From: Lachnospiraceae bacterium
Lineage (GTDB): Bacteria; Bacillota; Clostridia; Lachnospirales; Lachnospiraceae
DNA length: 64,000 nucleotides
Reading direction: 5' to 3'
NCBI GenBank assembly: GCA_024690205.1
Contig: JAILCX010000020.1
Span: 62,001-126,000 of the forward strand
Shown here one piece after another: positions 34,064 through 41,816 of this stretch. The notes below the pieces were generated by a model. That model was given only the letters and a program-made list of their open reading frames with translations. It was not told the origin of the DNA and ran no database searches. Numbering within the stretch: the first letter of the stretch is position 1; every line of letters begins with the position of its first letter. The translations under genes were made by a program, and so were the position numbers.

Positions 34064-34822
34064 ATGAAACTACAGCAGATATTAAGCTATGTAAGAAGAG
34101 CAGTTGACGAATATAACATGATAGAAGAAGGTGACAAAATTGCCATCGGAATATCCGGCGGTAAGGACTCACTTACTTTACTCTATGCTCTTAATTCTTT
34201 AAAACGATTTTACCCCAAAAAATTTGATATTCATGCAATTACGGTAGATCTGGGTTTCGGTAATCTGGATCTATTGCCCGTTCAGAGGATATGTGATGAA
34301 CTGGGTGTTCCTTATACTGTTATAAAGACGGATATCGCCCAGATAGTATTTGATGAAAGAAAAGAGTCTAATCCCTGCTCTTTATGTGCTAAAATGAGAA
34401 AGGGAGCATTGAACTACAAGATAAAAGAGCTTGGTATAAATAAAGTTGCTTATGCACACCACAAGGATGATGTGACGGATACGATGATGATGTCCATGAT
34501 ATATGAGGGCAGATTTCATACATTTAATCCTGTAACTTATCTTAACAGGATGGATGTGACGATCATAAGACCGCTCATATACATAAACGAAGCCGACATA
34601 AAGGGCTTTATAAGAAGATATGATATCCCCGTAGTTAAAAGTCCCTGTCCTGCAGATAAACACACTAAGCGAGAATATGTAAAACAACTCGTAAATGACA
34701 TAAACAAAGAAGCCCCAGGCGTTCGAAACAGGATGTTTACGGCCGTAAAGAATTCCAATCTTGAAGGTTGGATCCCCGGTAATGTTTTTGCACCGCCGCT
34801 AAATCTTCCGAAGGAAGAATAA
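34064..34822 (+). CDS. ttcA: TtcA-like tRNA 2-thiocytidine synthetase family protein
   Basis: About 252 residues. The PP-loop SGGKDSLTLLYAL binds ATP; CSLCAKMRKG gives the CxxC and a third Cys sits in KSPCPAD, as in TtcA, where three Cys hold a Fe-S cluster used to thiolate C32 of tRNA. HHKDDVTDTMMMSMIY is the family helix. Start ATG 34064 is five bases after the upstream stop. Substrate tRNA is inferred by family only; some Firmicutes homologues have other thiolation targets. Confidence 0.85.
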   Translation: MKLQQILSYVRRAVDEYNMIEEGDKIAIGISGGKDSLTLLYALNSLKRFYPKKFDIHAITVDLGFGNLDLLPVQRICDELGVPYTVIKTDIAQIVFDERKESNPCSLCAKMRKGALNYKIKELGINKVAYAHHKDDVTDTMMMSMIYEGRFHTFNPVTYLNRMDVTIIRPLIYINEADIKGFIRRYDIPVVKSPCPADKHTKREYVKQLVNDINKEAPGVRNRMFTAVKNSNLEGWIPGNVFAPPLNLPKEE

Positions 34823-34827
34823 CGATC

Positions 34828-35880
34828 ATGGAAAATTCAAAGAATTATCATGATGAACAAAATGAATTAAATACTTTAAAAATGAGAGCGGTATTGGATA
34901 CGCTCCCCTCGTTTTGCAGATCGTTTTTCAGGGGCATAGCAGATTCCACAAGCGCAAGAACAAGACTTGCCTATGCCTATGATATAAGAGTCTTTTTTGA
35001 ATATATGCACGAGAACAATTCCGAGTGCAAAAAGATCGATATAAAAGACTATCCGATATCCATACTTGATATGATAACAAGGGAAGATATCGAAGAGTAT
35101 ATGGAATATGTTTCCCTATACTTTAAAGACGGTAAGAAATTTACCAATGATGAAAGAGGAAAAAAACGAAAGCTTTCCAGCTTAAAAAGCTTTTATAAAT
35201 ATTTTTACTGCGCCGAAAAGATCTCGACGAATCCCGCCGCTCTTGTTGCACTTCCGAAGATCCATGAAAAAGAGATAATAAGACTTGATGCTGATGAAGT
35301 ATCTTCATTGCTTGATAATGTCGATGAAGGAAGCCGGTTATCAAAAAAACAGATGCAGTTTCATGAAAAGACAAAGGTAAGAGACCTTGCTTTAATGACA
35401 CTCCTTTTGGGAACCGGTATAAGAGTATCTGAGTGCGTCGGTCTTGATATCAGTGATGTGGATTTTAAGAATAACGGGATAAAGATAAGACGTAAGGGCG
35501 GTTATGAAGCCGTAGTATATTTCGGAAGTGAAGTTGAAGAAGCTCTTTTGGATTATATGGGAGAAAGACATCATATGATACCGGAAAACGGAAGTGAAGA
35601 TGCTTTGTTTCTTTCCTTACAGAATAAAAGGATATCCGTAAGGGCCGTTGAGAACCTTGTAAAAAAATATGCAAGTACCGTAACGAGCCTTAAAAAGATC
35701 ACTCCCCATAAATTAAGGAGTACATACGGGACATCCCTTTACAGAGAGACCGGAGATATCTATCTTGTTGCCGATGTTCTTGGACATAAAGACGTAAACA
35801 CCACAAGAAAACATTATGCGGCTCAGGAAGAAGACAGAAGAAGAAAAGCGGCCAATGCCGTTAAACTAAGAGAAGAATAA
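34828..35880 (+). CDS. xerC: Tyrosine recombinase (XerC/XerD family)
   Basis: A 350-residue site-specific recombinase. An N-terminal SAM-like core-binding domain (residues 30-150) is followed by the catalytic domain with Arg in TGIRVSE, Lys in IRRKGG, HKLR (His, Arg), His in LGHKDV and the nucleophile Tyr in TRKHYAA. All catalytic residues are intact. It is embedded in a housekeeping operon 5 bases after ttcA, which suggests a chromosomal Xer enzyme (dimer resolution) rather than a phage integrase, but it is somewhat longer than usual Xer (about 300). Confidence 0.85.
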   Translation: MENSKNYHDEQNELNTLKMRAVLDTLPSFCRSFFRGIADSTSARTRLAYAYDIRVFFEYMHENNSECKKIDIKDYPISILDMITREDIEEYMEYVSLYFKDGKKFTNDERGKKRKLSSLKSFYKYFYCAEKISTNPAALVALPKIHEKEIIRLDADEVSSLLDNVDEGSRLSKKQMQFHEKTKVRDLALMTLLLGTGIRVSECVGLDISDVDFKNNGIKIRRKGGYEAVVYFGSEVEEALLDYMGERHHMIPENGSEDALFLSLQNKRISVRAVENLVKKYASTVTSLKKITPHKLRSTYGTSLYRETGDIYLVADVLGHKDVNTTRKHYAAQEEDRRRKAANAVKLREE

Positions 35881-35890
35881 AGGAGTTAAC

Positions 35891-37318
35891 ATGAAACTAA
35901 ACATTAACAGAAAATACATAAAGATCGGTTTTGTCGCTTTCCTGGTCATAGTATTTTCTTTGATATTTGCACATTTCCTTAACCAGTTTGATTCCATACC
36001 CAAGATCTTTTCAAAGATCATCGGCGTATTGCAGCCTATAATCTTTGGTATCATTTTTGCTTATCTTTTTAATCCCATAGTAAATTTTTTTGAAAGAGAG
36101 CTCGTTTTTCCGATCGTTGTTAAAAAGCATGGCAGGATATCTGAAAAATGTCGTAAAGTAACAAGGGTTTTTGCAGTTATCTTTACATTCCTCGTGATTG
36201 GTCTTTTGATCTACGGACTGATCTCACTGGTATCTCCGAAACTGACCGAGAGTATCGGTATCCTTATTAATCAGCTTCCGAATTACATCTATTCGCTCGA
36301 GCAGATGGTAAACAAATATTCGGAATTTATTGAGGCTAAGTATAATCAGTACGTTACTCCGTTTAATTCCGTGATGACCATGTTTGACATGTCTCCCGAG
36401 AAGATGGGTAACTGGTTATCGGAAGTCCTTCCCGAGACAAGAGACTGGCTTACGAATCTTTCGGGCGGATTAAAGAGCATGCTTGTAAGTCTTTGGAATG
36501 TTGTCATCGGACTTATAGTCAGTATCTATGTTCTTTTCACAAAGGAAAAGTTTGCCGCACAGGCAAAGAAAATCCTATATGCTTTGTTTAATACCGAAAA
36601 AGCCAACAATATCCTTAAAGATACGAGATTTGTATCGGATACCTTTATCGGATTTATAAGCGGAAAGATATTTGATTCGATAATCATTGGAATCCTTTGC
36701 TTCATCGGTCTTACGATCATAAAGATACCTTACACGGTACTCATAAGCGTTATAATTGGTATCACAAACATAATTCCGTTCTTTGGACCGTTTATCGGAG
36801 CCATTCCGGCTGCGTTTCTTCTTTTGATGATTAATCCGTTCCTTTGCTTAAGATTTATCATATTTATAGTTATCCTTCAGCAGATAGACGGAAACATCAT
36901 AGGGCCCAAGATCCTTGGAGATTCAACGGGACTTTCAGGCTTCTGGGTTATCTTTGCGATCACCGTATTCGGAGGTCTGTGGAACGTTATCGGTATGTTC
37001 ATCGGTATCCCGTTCTTTGCGGTTATCTATGCGCTTGTAAAAAGAAAGATCGAAACAAAGCTTGCAGACAAAGATATGCCGACAGAAACAGAATATTATG
37101 CACCTGTCAAAAGGATCGATGAAAACGGCGAAGTCGTGGCCCTGGCTGAAGCGGATGATTCATTTTATTTAAGGGAAAACGATGTGTCATTTGATAAAAT
37201 AAAAGAAAATGCTGCTTCGTTAAAAGAAAAAGCTTCATCGATAGTAAAACGTAAATGCAAGTCAGAGGATAAAACATCAACGGAAGATGATACAACCGAA
37301 AAGAAACAAGAAGAATAA
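35891..37318 (+). CDS. AI-2E family transporter (PerM/YdiK type)
   Basis: A 475-residue membrane protein with about seven helices in the usual AI-2E layout: two N-terminal helices, a long extracytoplasmic loop (residues 105-190), and the C-terminal cluster containing the family motif GITNIIPFFGPFIGAIPA and QQIDGNIIGPKILGDSTGL. Residues about 385-475 are a charged cytoplasmic tail. Some members export autoinducer-2, others act as ion antiporters; the substrate here is not known. AAAGGAG precedes the ATG by 7 bases. A terminator follows. Confidence 0.9.
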   Translation: MKLNINRKYIKIGFVAFLVIVFSLIFAHFLNQFDSIPKIFSKIIGVLQPIIFGIIFAYLFNPIVNFFERELVFPIVVKKHGRISEKCRKVTRVFAVIFTFLVIGLLIYGLISLVSPKLTESIGILINQLPNYIYSLEQMVNKYSEFIEAKYNQYVTPFNSVMTMFDMSPEKMGNWLSEVLPETRDWLTNLSGGLKSMLVSLWNVVIGLIVSIYVLFTKEKFAAQAKKILYALFNTEKANNILKDTRFVSDTFIGFISGKIFDSIIIGILCFIGLTIIKIPYTVLISVIIGITNIIPFFGPFIGAIPAAFLLLMINPFLCLRFIIFIVILQQIDGNIIGPKILGDSTGLSGFWVIFAITVFGGLWNVIGMFIGIPFFAVIYALVKRKIETKLADKDMPTETEYYAPVKRIDENGEVVALAEADDSFYLRENDVSFDKIKENAASLKEKASSIVKRKCKSEDKTSTEDDTTEKKQEE

Positions 37319-37326
37319 GAATGATA

Positions 37327-37356
37327 AAAAGGCGTTTCCGAAAGGAAGCGCCTTTT
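37327..37356. terminator. Bidirectional terminator between the AI-2E gene and lexA
   Basis: Stem AAAAGGCGTTTCC/GGAAGCGCCTTTT (one G-T pair) with a GAAA loop. On the plus strand it ends in TTTT; on the minus strand it ends in a five-T run. It serves the two convergent genes. Confidence 0.8.
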
Positions 37357-37386
37357 AAATGGAATATAAGTATAAAAACAGAAAAA

Positions 37387-38004
37387 CTAGTTCATTAATC
37401 TGAACACACCGAAGACCTTCCCTAAAATGGTACAGTCTTTAACGATTATGGGATCCATGCTGTCGTTTTCGGGCTGGAGACGGATGTGGTCTTTTTCTTT
37501 GTAGTAGGTCTTAACCGTTGCGCCATCGTCTATAAGAGCGACTACCGTATCACCGTTTTTGGCATCATTGGTGCAGTTGACAAAAATCCGGTCACCGCTG
37601 TAGATACCTGCATTTATCATCGAATCACCTTTGACCTTTAAAACGAATGATTCTCCGCGAGGAACCATGTCGGACGGAACAGGGAAGTAGCTTTCAATGT
37701 TCTGCTCGGCAAGAATGGGTTCGCCTGCAGCGACACGACCGACAACGGGTAAAGACACCATCTCTGTCCTTACCATCTGGAAATTGTCATCACATATTTC
37801 GATGGCCCTGGGCTTTGAGGGATCGCGCTTGATGTAGCCGTTCTTTTCAAGAGTCTCCAAATGAGAATGAACGGAAGATGTTGATTTGAGCCTGACAGCT
37901 TCGCAAATCTCGCGAACTGCTGGCGGATAACCGCGTTTTAAGATCTCTTCTTTGATATAATCAAGGATCTGTTGCTGCTTGGTTGTGATCTTGCCTTTAG
38001 CCAT
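37387..38004 (-). CDS. lexA: LexA repressor
   Basis: A 205-residue SOS repressor on the minus strand. Residues 1-65 form the winged HTH ([52 protein letters not shown]). The self-cleavage Ala-Gly bond is in GRVAAGEP, the catalytic Ser in GDSMINAG and the catalytic Lys in TVKTYYKE. RecA-DNA triggers its cleavage. GGGGAGG is 5 bases before the ATG. It is divergent from a small membrane protein and a WYL regulator, with a LexA-like palindrome in between. Confidence 0.97.
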   Translation of the reverse strand: MAKGKITTKQQQILDYIKEEILKRGYPPAVREICEAVRLKSTSSVHSHLETLEKNGYIKRDPSKPRAIEICDDNFQMVRTEMVSLPVVGRVAAGEPILAEQNIESYFPVPSDMVPRGESFVLKVKGDSMINAGIYSGDRIFVNCTNDAKNGDTVVALIDDGATVKTYYKEKDHIRLQPENDSMDPIIVKDCTILGKVFGVFRLMN

Positions 38005-38032
38005 ATTGCCTCCCCTTGTTTGTGTTTGTCAT

Positions 38033-38062
38033 ATTATAGCATGATGAAGGATGTAAAAGCAA
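38033..38062 (-). promoter_or_regulatory. lexA promoter
   Basis: On the minus strand: TTGCTT (38057-38062), 18-base spacer, perfect TATAAT (38033-38038). Start expected near 38026, 22 bases before the lexA ATG. The upstream edge of the -35 touches the palindrome at 38062-38084. Confidence 0.6.
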
Positions 38063-38084
38063 ACATATTTTCGGAAAATATGTT
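38062..38084. promoter_or_regulatory. LexA-like palindromic operator between lexA and the divergent operon
   Basis: Perfect 10-base arms AACATATTTT and AAAATATGTT around CGG. Read as two adjacent sites it gives AAACATATTTTC (38061-38072) and GAAAATATGTTC (38074-38085), each close to the Gram-positive LexA box pattern GAAC-N4-GTTC; the second has one mismatch. Placement beside lexA suggests autoregulation and control of the divergent genes; this is inference. Confidence 0.55.
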
Positions 38085-38091
38085 CGGGTTT

Positions 38092-38121
38092 TTGACAAAA
38101 CAAGATCAGTTTTGCTATATT
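38092..38121 (+). promoter_or_regulatory. Divergent promoter for the small membrane protein and WYL regulator
   Basis: TTGACA (38092-38097), 18-base spacer, TATATT (38116-38121), only 7 bases from the LexA-like palindrome. Start expected near 38128, with GGAGG at 38145-38149. Confidence 0.65.
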
Positions 38122-38153
38122 TATCATATTAAAGTAAATCGCTTGGAGGCTTT

Positions 38154-38321
38154 ATGGATAATCTGATAAGTTTCTTAAGAATGTTCCTTTCATATCTTCT
38201 TGTAGTGGGTGTTTGTGCCCTTATAATTGCTGCTGCGATATTTATAGGTATAAAACTCAGAAAAAGCAAGAATTTAAAGGATGATGCTTTAAATGCCGAA
38301 GGAAGCGAAGCAGAAAATTAA
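38154..38321 (+). CDS. 55-residue single-pass membrane protein, candidate SOS-induced protein
   Basis: Encodes 55 residues: a short N-terminus MDNLISFLRM, one hydrophobic helix (about residues 10-33, rich in Leu, Val, Ala, Ile), then KLRKSKN and an acidic tail, so the positive-inside rule places the C-terminus in the cytoplasm. GGAGG lies 4 bases before ATG. It is divergent from lexA with a LexA-like palindrome between, the position held by the cell-division inhibitor yneA in Bacillus and sosA in Staphylococcus. It overlaps the WYL gene by 29 bases in another frame. No sequence similarity to YneA (no LysM) is seen; function is inferred from position only. Confidence 0.65.
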   Translation: MDNLISFLRMFLSYLLVVGVCALIIAAAIFIGIKLRKSKNLKDDALNAEGSEAEN

Positions 38322-39297
38322 ATTACTGTATATTCTTGAAGCTTTGCTTAAGAATACGGATGAGCATAATTGTCTTTCAGCATCCGATCTTATTGAAATG
38401 CTTGCCGAAAAAGAAGTCTTCGTTGAAAGGAAGACCGTTTTTTCGGATATTGCTACTTTAAAAGAAGCCGGCTATGACATAGGTCTGTCAAAATCAAAAA
38501 ACGGCGGCGGTTATTATATAGCATCCAGGGAATTTGAACTTCCCGAGCTTAAGATCATAACCGAGGCCATTCTTTCAAGCCGGTATATCACATCCAAAAA
38601 ATCAAAAGAATTGATATTAAAACTAGAATCACTTGTCGGTCCCTCCGAAAGAAAACAGCTGGAGAGAGAAGTGTTTGTATCAGGCCGTGTTAAATCAGGA
38701 AACGAAAGCATTTATTATAATGTTGATATTCTTCATAATGCGATGCTTGATAACAGGCAGATCACATTCGGTTATCTTGACTGGAACATAAATAAAGAAA
38801 TGGTCCAAAGACGCGGAGGCAAGCTATACAGGGTTTCGCCCTGGGCTCTTACGGTAAATGATGAAAACTATTATCTTGTCGCCTATGATAATGAGCATAT
38901 GCAGATCAGACATTACCGCGTTGACAAGATGAAAAACATAAAATGCATCGGTAGATCGAAAAGACTGGGGCGGGAAGAATTTGAAAAGTTCGATGTCGGA
39001 AAGTACACGACCCAGAATTTCGGAATGTTCAGAGGGGAGATGGATGTAGTTACTATAACGCTTCCCGAGGATAAGATAGGAATCATATTTGACAGGTTCG
39101 GGACGGACATCGATGTCCGGAAGATCGGCAAAGGCAGGGTTTCCTGCAGAGTCGGAGTATATGTTTCTAATCAGTTTTTCGGATGGCTCTGCGGATTGGG
39201 TGATGAATTCAGGATAACGATGCCGGCCGATATCAAAACACAATATATAGATCATCTTAATTCCATTATCACAAAATGTAGCGAAAAAGAAGGTTGA
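38293..39297 (+). CDS. WYL-domain transcriptional regulator
   Basis: A 334-residue regulator. Residues 5-70 form an HTH_11-type winged helix (KIKLLYILEALLKNTDEHNCLSASDLIEML, RKTVFSDIATLKEAGYDI); residues 140-235 form a WYL domain (the 'KLYRVSPWALTVNDENYYLVAYD' core) and a WCX C-terminal region follows. WYL proteins often bind nucleic acid or nucleotides and some, such as actinobacterial PafBC, control DNA damage genes. It is cotranscribed with the small membrane protein divergent from lexA. Its last codons (CSEKEG stop) were altered by the insertion of the mobile element: the original gene would end CSEKE then TAG. Confidence 0.88.
   Translation: MPKEAKQKIKLLYILEALLKNTDEHNCLSASDLIEMLAEKEVFVERKTVFSDIATLKEAGYDIGLSKSKNGGGYYIASREFELPELKIITEAILSSRYITSKKSKELILKLESLVGPSERKQLEREVFVSGRVKSGNESIYYNVDILHNAMLDNRQITFGYLDWNINKEMVQRRGGKLYRVSPWALTVNDENYYLVAYDNEHMQIRHYRVDKMKNIKCIGRSKRLGREEFEKFDVGKYTTQNFGMFRGEMDVVTITLPEDKIGIIFDRFGTDIDVRKIGKGRVSCRVGVYVSNQFFGWLCGLGDEFRITMPADIKTQYIDHLNSIITKCSEKEG
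39277..39291 (+). repeat. Left 15-bp direct repeat flanking the mobile element
   Basis: TGTAGCGAAAAAGAA, identical to 43011-43025. The flanking bases differ on both sides (A versus C before, G versus T after), so the match is exactly 15 bases. This copy lies in the final codons of the WYL gene. Read as a target site duplication. Confidence 0.8.
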
Positions 39298-39333
39298 TTT
39301 CCAAAGTAACTGCAACACCTAAAGAATAATTGT

Positions 39334-39384
39334 AAAACAAGGGATTTTTAGTCTGCTTATAGACGGAATATCCCTTGTTTTTTT
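39334..39384 (+). terminator. Terminator downstream of the WYL gene, inside the element
   Basis: Long stem AAAACAAGGGAT/ATCCCTTGTTTT with an inner GTCT/AGAC pairing and a seven-T tail to 39384. It stops transcription from the WYL gene before it reaches the transposase region. On the minus strand the A-rich side also provides T residues, so it may serve the transposase too. The remainder of 39298-39488 holds the element's left-end repeats. Confidence 0.75.
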
Positions 39385-39453
39385 GAATTTAAAGCTCTAT
39401 TTTATATTATATTTTTGAAATTTAAGCAGCATTACTAAGCCTTTCGCAAGGCT

Positions 39454-39499
39454 TTTCAAAGTAAACGCAACAACTTTTTCTGTTGCATTTAGTCTGAAA
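39454..39499. repeat. Inverted copy pair of the element's end motif (internal left copy)
   Basis: TTTCAAAGTAAACGCAACA (39454-39472) faces TGTTGCATTTAGTCTGAAA (39481-39499). The first copy matches 42965-42983 at 18 of 19 bases. The second overlaps the transposase stop codon. Together with the copies at 39299-39317 and 42945-43004 it forms a repeated arrangement at both ends of the element, possibly multiple transposase binding sites. Confidence 0.65.
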
Positions 39500-40790
39500 C
39501 TATCTTCATAAGAGCAGGAGTTAGATTAATACTATTTGGCTCGACATATTCAATGCCTAAAAGAATCAAAAAATCCTCAGGATATAATTGCTTGGCTATA
39601 TCATATGGCGAATGTCCAAACAGCTCCTTACGCTTGTAGTTGTTTATGTGATTCATCATGAGATTTATCTGTTCCTGCGAATAAGGCTCCAATGACGTTC
39701 CTTTTGGAATTATATATCTTATCAACTCATGATTCTTTTCACATCCGCCTTTTTGCTCTGGATGGTTAGGTTCGCAATAAAATACTTTTGTTCTCTTACC
39801 GCCGAACACAGACCTTTCGATACCGTTTATATCTGCAAATTCATGTCCATTATCCGTCAAAATAATGGGAAACATTTGGGCGAACAGGTCTTTGCCAAGG
39901 ATATCTTCAATCATATCCAACGCTTCTATAACATGTTTAGATGTATGTTCATTAAGGATAATAGCAAGCTGAAGGTGTGATGTAGAAAAGTATAGTGTCA
40001 ATAAAGCAGCATTATCAGTTTTTGTACCCTCAACACAGTCCATTTGAACAACTGCTGTTTCATGAGTGCCCATATACTTAAGGAAATCCTCATACTTATG
40101 TCCGTCTTTTATAACTGTCATAGTATTATAACCGGCAGGACGTTTTCTGCGTTGCCTGCGTTTTACCGCATTGCGGAGGTCAATATTTCTGACATCCAGT
40201 TCGCAGTCATTGATTAAACGCCTTAAAGTCGATTCGCAAACAGGAAGGTTATTGGAACTTACGATGTGATAAACAGACTGTCCTTGTTTTATTAAAGGAG
40301 AGACGGTTTTGTCTATGTAATCAAGTTGCTCACATGTAAGGTCAAAGCCATTTCTGCTGTTAATCAGAACATCCCGATACTTATCATCTGCTTCTTTACC
40401 TTTGTAGATATATTTTGGAAAATGGCAGTTATATATTTTACTGCATCCGTTACAAAGGCTGATTTTTCGTTCTATTTGATAATCACAATAAACTTTTGTA
40501 TATTCGGAACAGTATTTCTTTGCTTTAGCACAGGTCCGACAGTCTTTTCTGCAGTTCTGAGTGTTCTTTTCGCATACATGATGCATCTTACATTCAAAGA
40601 AAAACTCGCAGTCACAGGAATTGCTTTTAGTAATCAATGTATGGTTTTTAATCTCTCTGGATATTGTAGAAGGAGATTTATCAAGGCGTTCTGCGATATA
40701 TCTTATTGAAAAGCCTTGCTTAAGGTAGGTCTCGATACGGATTCGGTCATCCCGTGTAAGATGTTTGCCTGATGATGGATTTTTACTCAT
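39489..40790 (-). CDS. IS30 family transposase
   Basis: About 433 residues on the minus strand. Residues 8-50 are an IS30 HTH_38 domain (LTRDDRIRIETYLKQGFSIRYIAERL, SPSTISREI). Residues 55-135 are a Cys-rich, probably zinc-binding insertion (CDCEFFFECKMHHVC, CRKDCRTC, CNGC). The rve/DDE core has Asp in VVQMDCVEG, Asp in ILTDNGHEF and Glu in KGGCEKNHELIR, so it appears active. ATG 40790 is chosen because AAAGGA is 5 bases upstream on that strand; a further-upstream start adds ten residues without RBS. It is the only transposase in the window. Confidence 0.9.
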   Translation of the reverse strand: MSKNPSSGKHLTRDDRIRIETYLKQGFSIRYIAERLDKSPSTISREIKNHTLITKSNSCDCEFFFECKMHHVCEKNTQNCRKDCRTCAKAKKYCSEYTKVYCDYQIERKISLCNGCSKIYNCHFPKYIYKGKEADDKYRDVLINSRNGFDLTCEQLDYIDKTVSPLIKQGQSVYHIVSSNNLPVCESTLRRLINDCELDVRNIDLRNAVKRRQRRKRPAGYNTMTVIKDGHKYEDFLKYMGTHETAVVQMDCVEGTKTDNAALLTLYFSTSHLQLAIILNEHTSKHVIEALDMIEDILGKDLFAQMFPIILTDNGHEFADINGIERSVFGGKRTKVFYCEPNHPEQKGGCEKNHELIRYIIPKGTSLEPYSQEQINLMMNHINNYKRKELFGHSPYDIAKQLYPEDFLILLGIEYVEPNSINLTPALMKIVSD

Positions 40791-40816
40791 AAATATCCTT
40801 TCTATGCATACAAAAA

Positions 40817-40844
40817 GCACCCACTATGGCTGTCTTTTGGGTGC
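40817..40844 (-). other. Hairpin in the leader of the transposase mRNA
   Basis: GCACCC (40817-40822) and GGGTGC (40839-40844) form a 6-bp stem about 27 bases upstream of the transposase start. Hairpins near the start of transposase genes commonly hinder expression from outside transcripts; that role is inferred. Confidence 0.35.
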
Positions 40845-40940
40845 AATTAATAATCCATCAAAAGGTATTGTATTCCAGTTGAAAATATGCTACTGTATGA
40901 ATACAGATAAAGATTGATGGTGTTGTAAGGCACCTCTAAG

Positions 40941-40980
40941 GCATCGGGTTGTTTTTCGAGGACGAACCCGGTGCTTTTTT
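40941..40980 (+). terminator. Plus-strand terminator, possibly the 3' end of a small RNA
   Basis: Stem GCATCGGGTT/AACCCGGTGC (one T-G pair) with a 14-base loop and six T residues. No gene on the plus strand ends here; the 324-base gap 40821-41144 contains no protein gene. A smaller hairpin (GGTG...CACC, about 40917-40935) precedes it, and TTGTAT and TACTGT spaced 17 bases apart lie near 40870-40897, so a short transcript of roughly 80 bases is possible. Confidence 0.5.
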
Positions 40981-41062
40981 GTATGCAGTTATTCAATTAT
41001 ATTGTAACGGCAAACAGTTAAATAGCCTATAGAATCATACAATCAAGACTGCATAACGATTA

Positions 41063-41077
41063 TGCGTAAAACGCATA
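41063..41077. promoter_or_regulatory. Palindrome upstream of the XRE regulator, candidate operator
   Basis: ATGCGT-AAA-ACGCAT, perfect 6-base arms, 68 bases before the start of the XRE gene. Such regulators often bind their own promoter. A clear promoter was not identified in this stretch. Confidence 0.4.
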
Positions 41078-41144
41078 TTTGTTGTACAATAAAGCCTGTT
41101 GATGTAAAGATATCCAATAAATATGTATGAGGTGAATATCTATT

Positions 41145-41654
41145 ATGAAATATGAACATATATCTGACGAAGCACTGCTAAAACGTATAGGAGATACTAT
41201 ATCCATATACCGTAAGACCAATCAGATAAAACAGGATGAATTTTCCAAAGAAACAGGCATATCGCAGCCTTTGTTAAGCCGATATGAATCGGGCAAGATA
41301 AATTTTCCTGTTTTGGCTATAAAGAGTATAAGTGATGCCTATAAGATACCGCTTGTTGAGTTCTTTATAGAACGTGAACGCCCAAGTATCATAGTTAAAG
41401 GGTTATATGGATACAGAAAGTCTATAGAGACGGAAATGGATATGTTTTTTGACGAGTTCATCTTAAGACCAGAGAATAAAGATAAAGCTGAAGTATTAAA
41501 TACTGTAAATATGATGTCAAAAACAGGATTGCTGGATTATGTCGTTATTAAGGATGCTGTGATTGCTCATATTGAAACAGATATAATGCAAAATTCAAAT
41601 GATTCAAATATGCAAAGACTTCAAGCATATTTTACTCGACTGAAACAGGGTTGA
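41145..41654 (+). CDS. XRE-family HTH regulator
   Basis: A 169-residue protein. Residues 10-70 form an HTH_3 domain (RIGDTISIYRKTNQIKQDEFSKETGISQPLLSRYESGKINFP), and the C-terminal 90 residues are helical with no recognised domain. GAGGTGA lies about 10 bases before ATG. It sits in the mobile element between the transposase and the toxin-immunity pair and could regulate either. A promoter begins at its last bases and points to the toxin gene. Confidence 0.85.
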   Translation: MKYEHISDEALLKRIGDTISIYRKTNQIKQDEFSKETGISQPLLSRYESGKINFPVLAIKSISDAYKIPLVEFFIERERPSIIVKGLYGYRKSIETEMDMFFDEFILRPENKDKAEVLNTVNMMSKTGLLDYVVIKDAVIAHIETDIMQNSNDSNMQRLQAYFTRLKQG

Positions 41655-41680
41655 CAGCATTGTAAAGTATGGGATACTAT
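41651..41680 (+). promoter_or_regulatory. Distal promoter upstream of the toxin gene
   Basis: TTGACA (41651-41656), 18-base spacer, TACTAT (41675-41680), overlapping the stop codon of the XRE gene. Start near 41687 would leave an untranslated leader of about 310 bases before the toxin start. Confidence 0.5.
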
Positions 41681-41786
41681 TATTATATAAAATCATTTTT
41701 TAAAAACTGACAAAGTCAAGGTGTTTCCATAAGGGGAAAATAATAATAGTTTGAAAGAATGGCGGTTGCAAAAGCAGCGGCCAAAT

Positions 41787-41816
41787 TTGCATTATAACAG
41801 GCGAAAATGTTATAAT
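41787..41816 (+). promoter_or_regulatory. Proximal promoter upstream of the toxin gene
   Basis: TTGCAT (41787-41792), 18-base spacer, perfect TATAAT (41811-41816). Start near 41823. The 346-base gap 41655-42000 otherwise contains only a 12-codon reading frame MAVAKAAAKFAL (from 41759), which resembles the linkers found ahead of toxin domains in large polymorphic toxins and may be a remnant. Confidence 0.45.

Noticed and set aside
34828-35880. Tyrosine recombinase taken as integrase of an integrated element
   Set aside because: It lies in a housekeeping operon with no phage or conjugation genes, attachment repeats or adjacent tRNA.
40790-40950. A right inverted repeat of a simple IS30 copy just upstream of the transposase
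   Set aside because: GGTGTTGTAAGG near 40919 shares only GGTGTTG with the end motif; no convincing end exists here, so the right boundary is placed at 43010.
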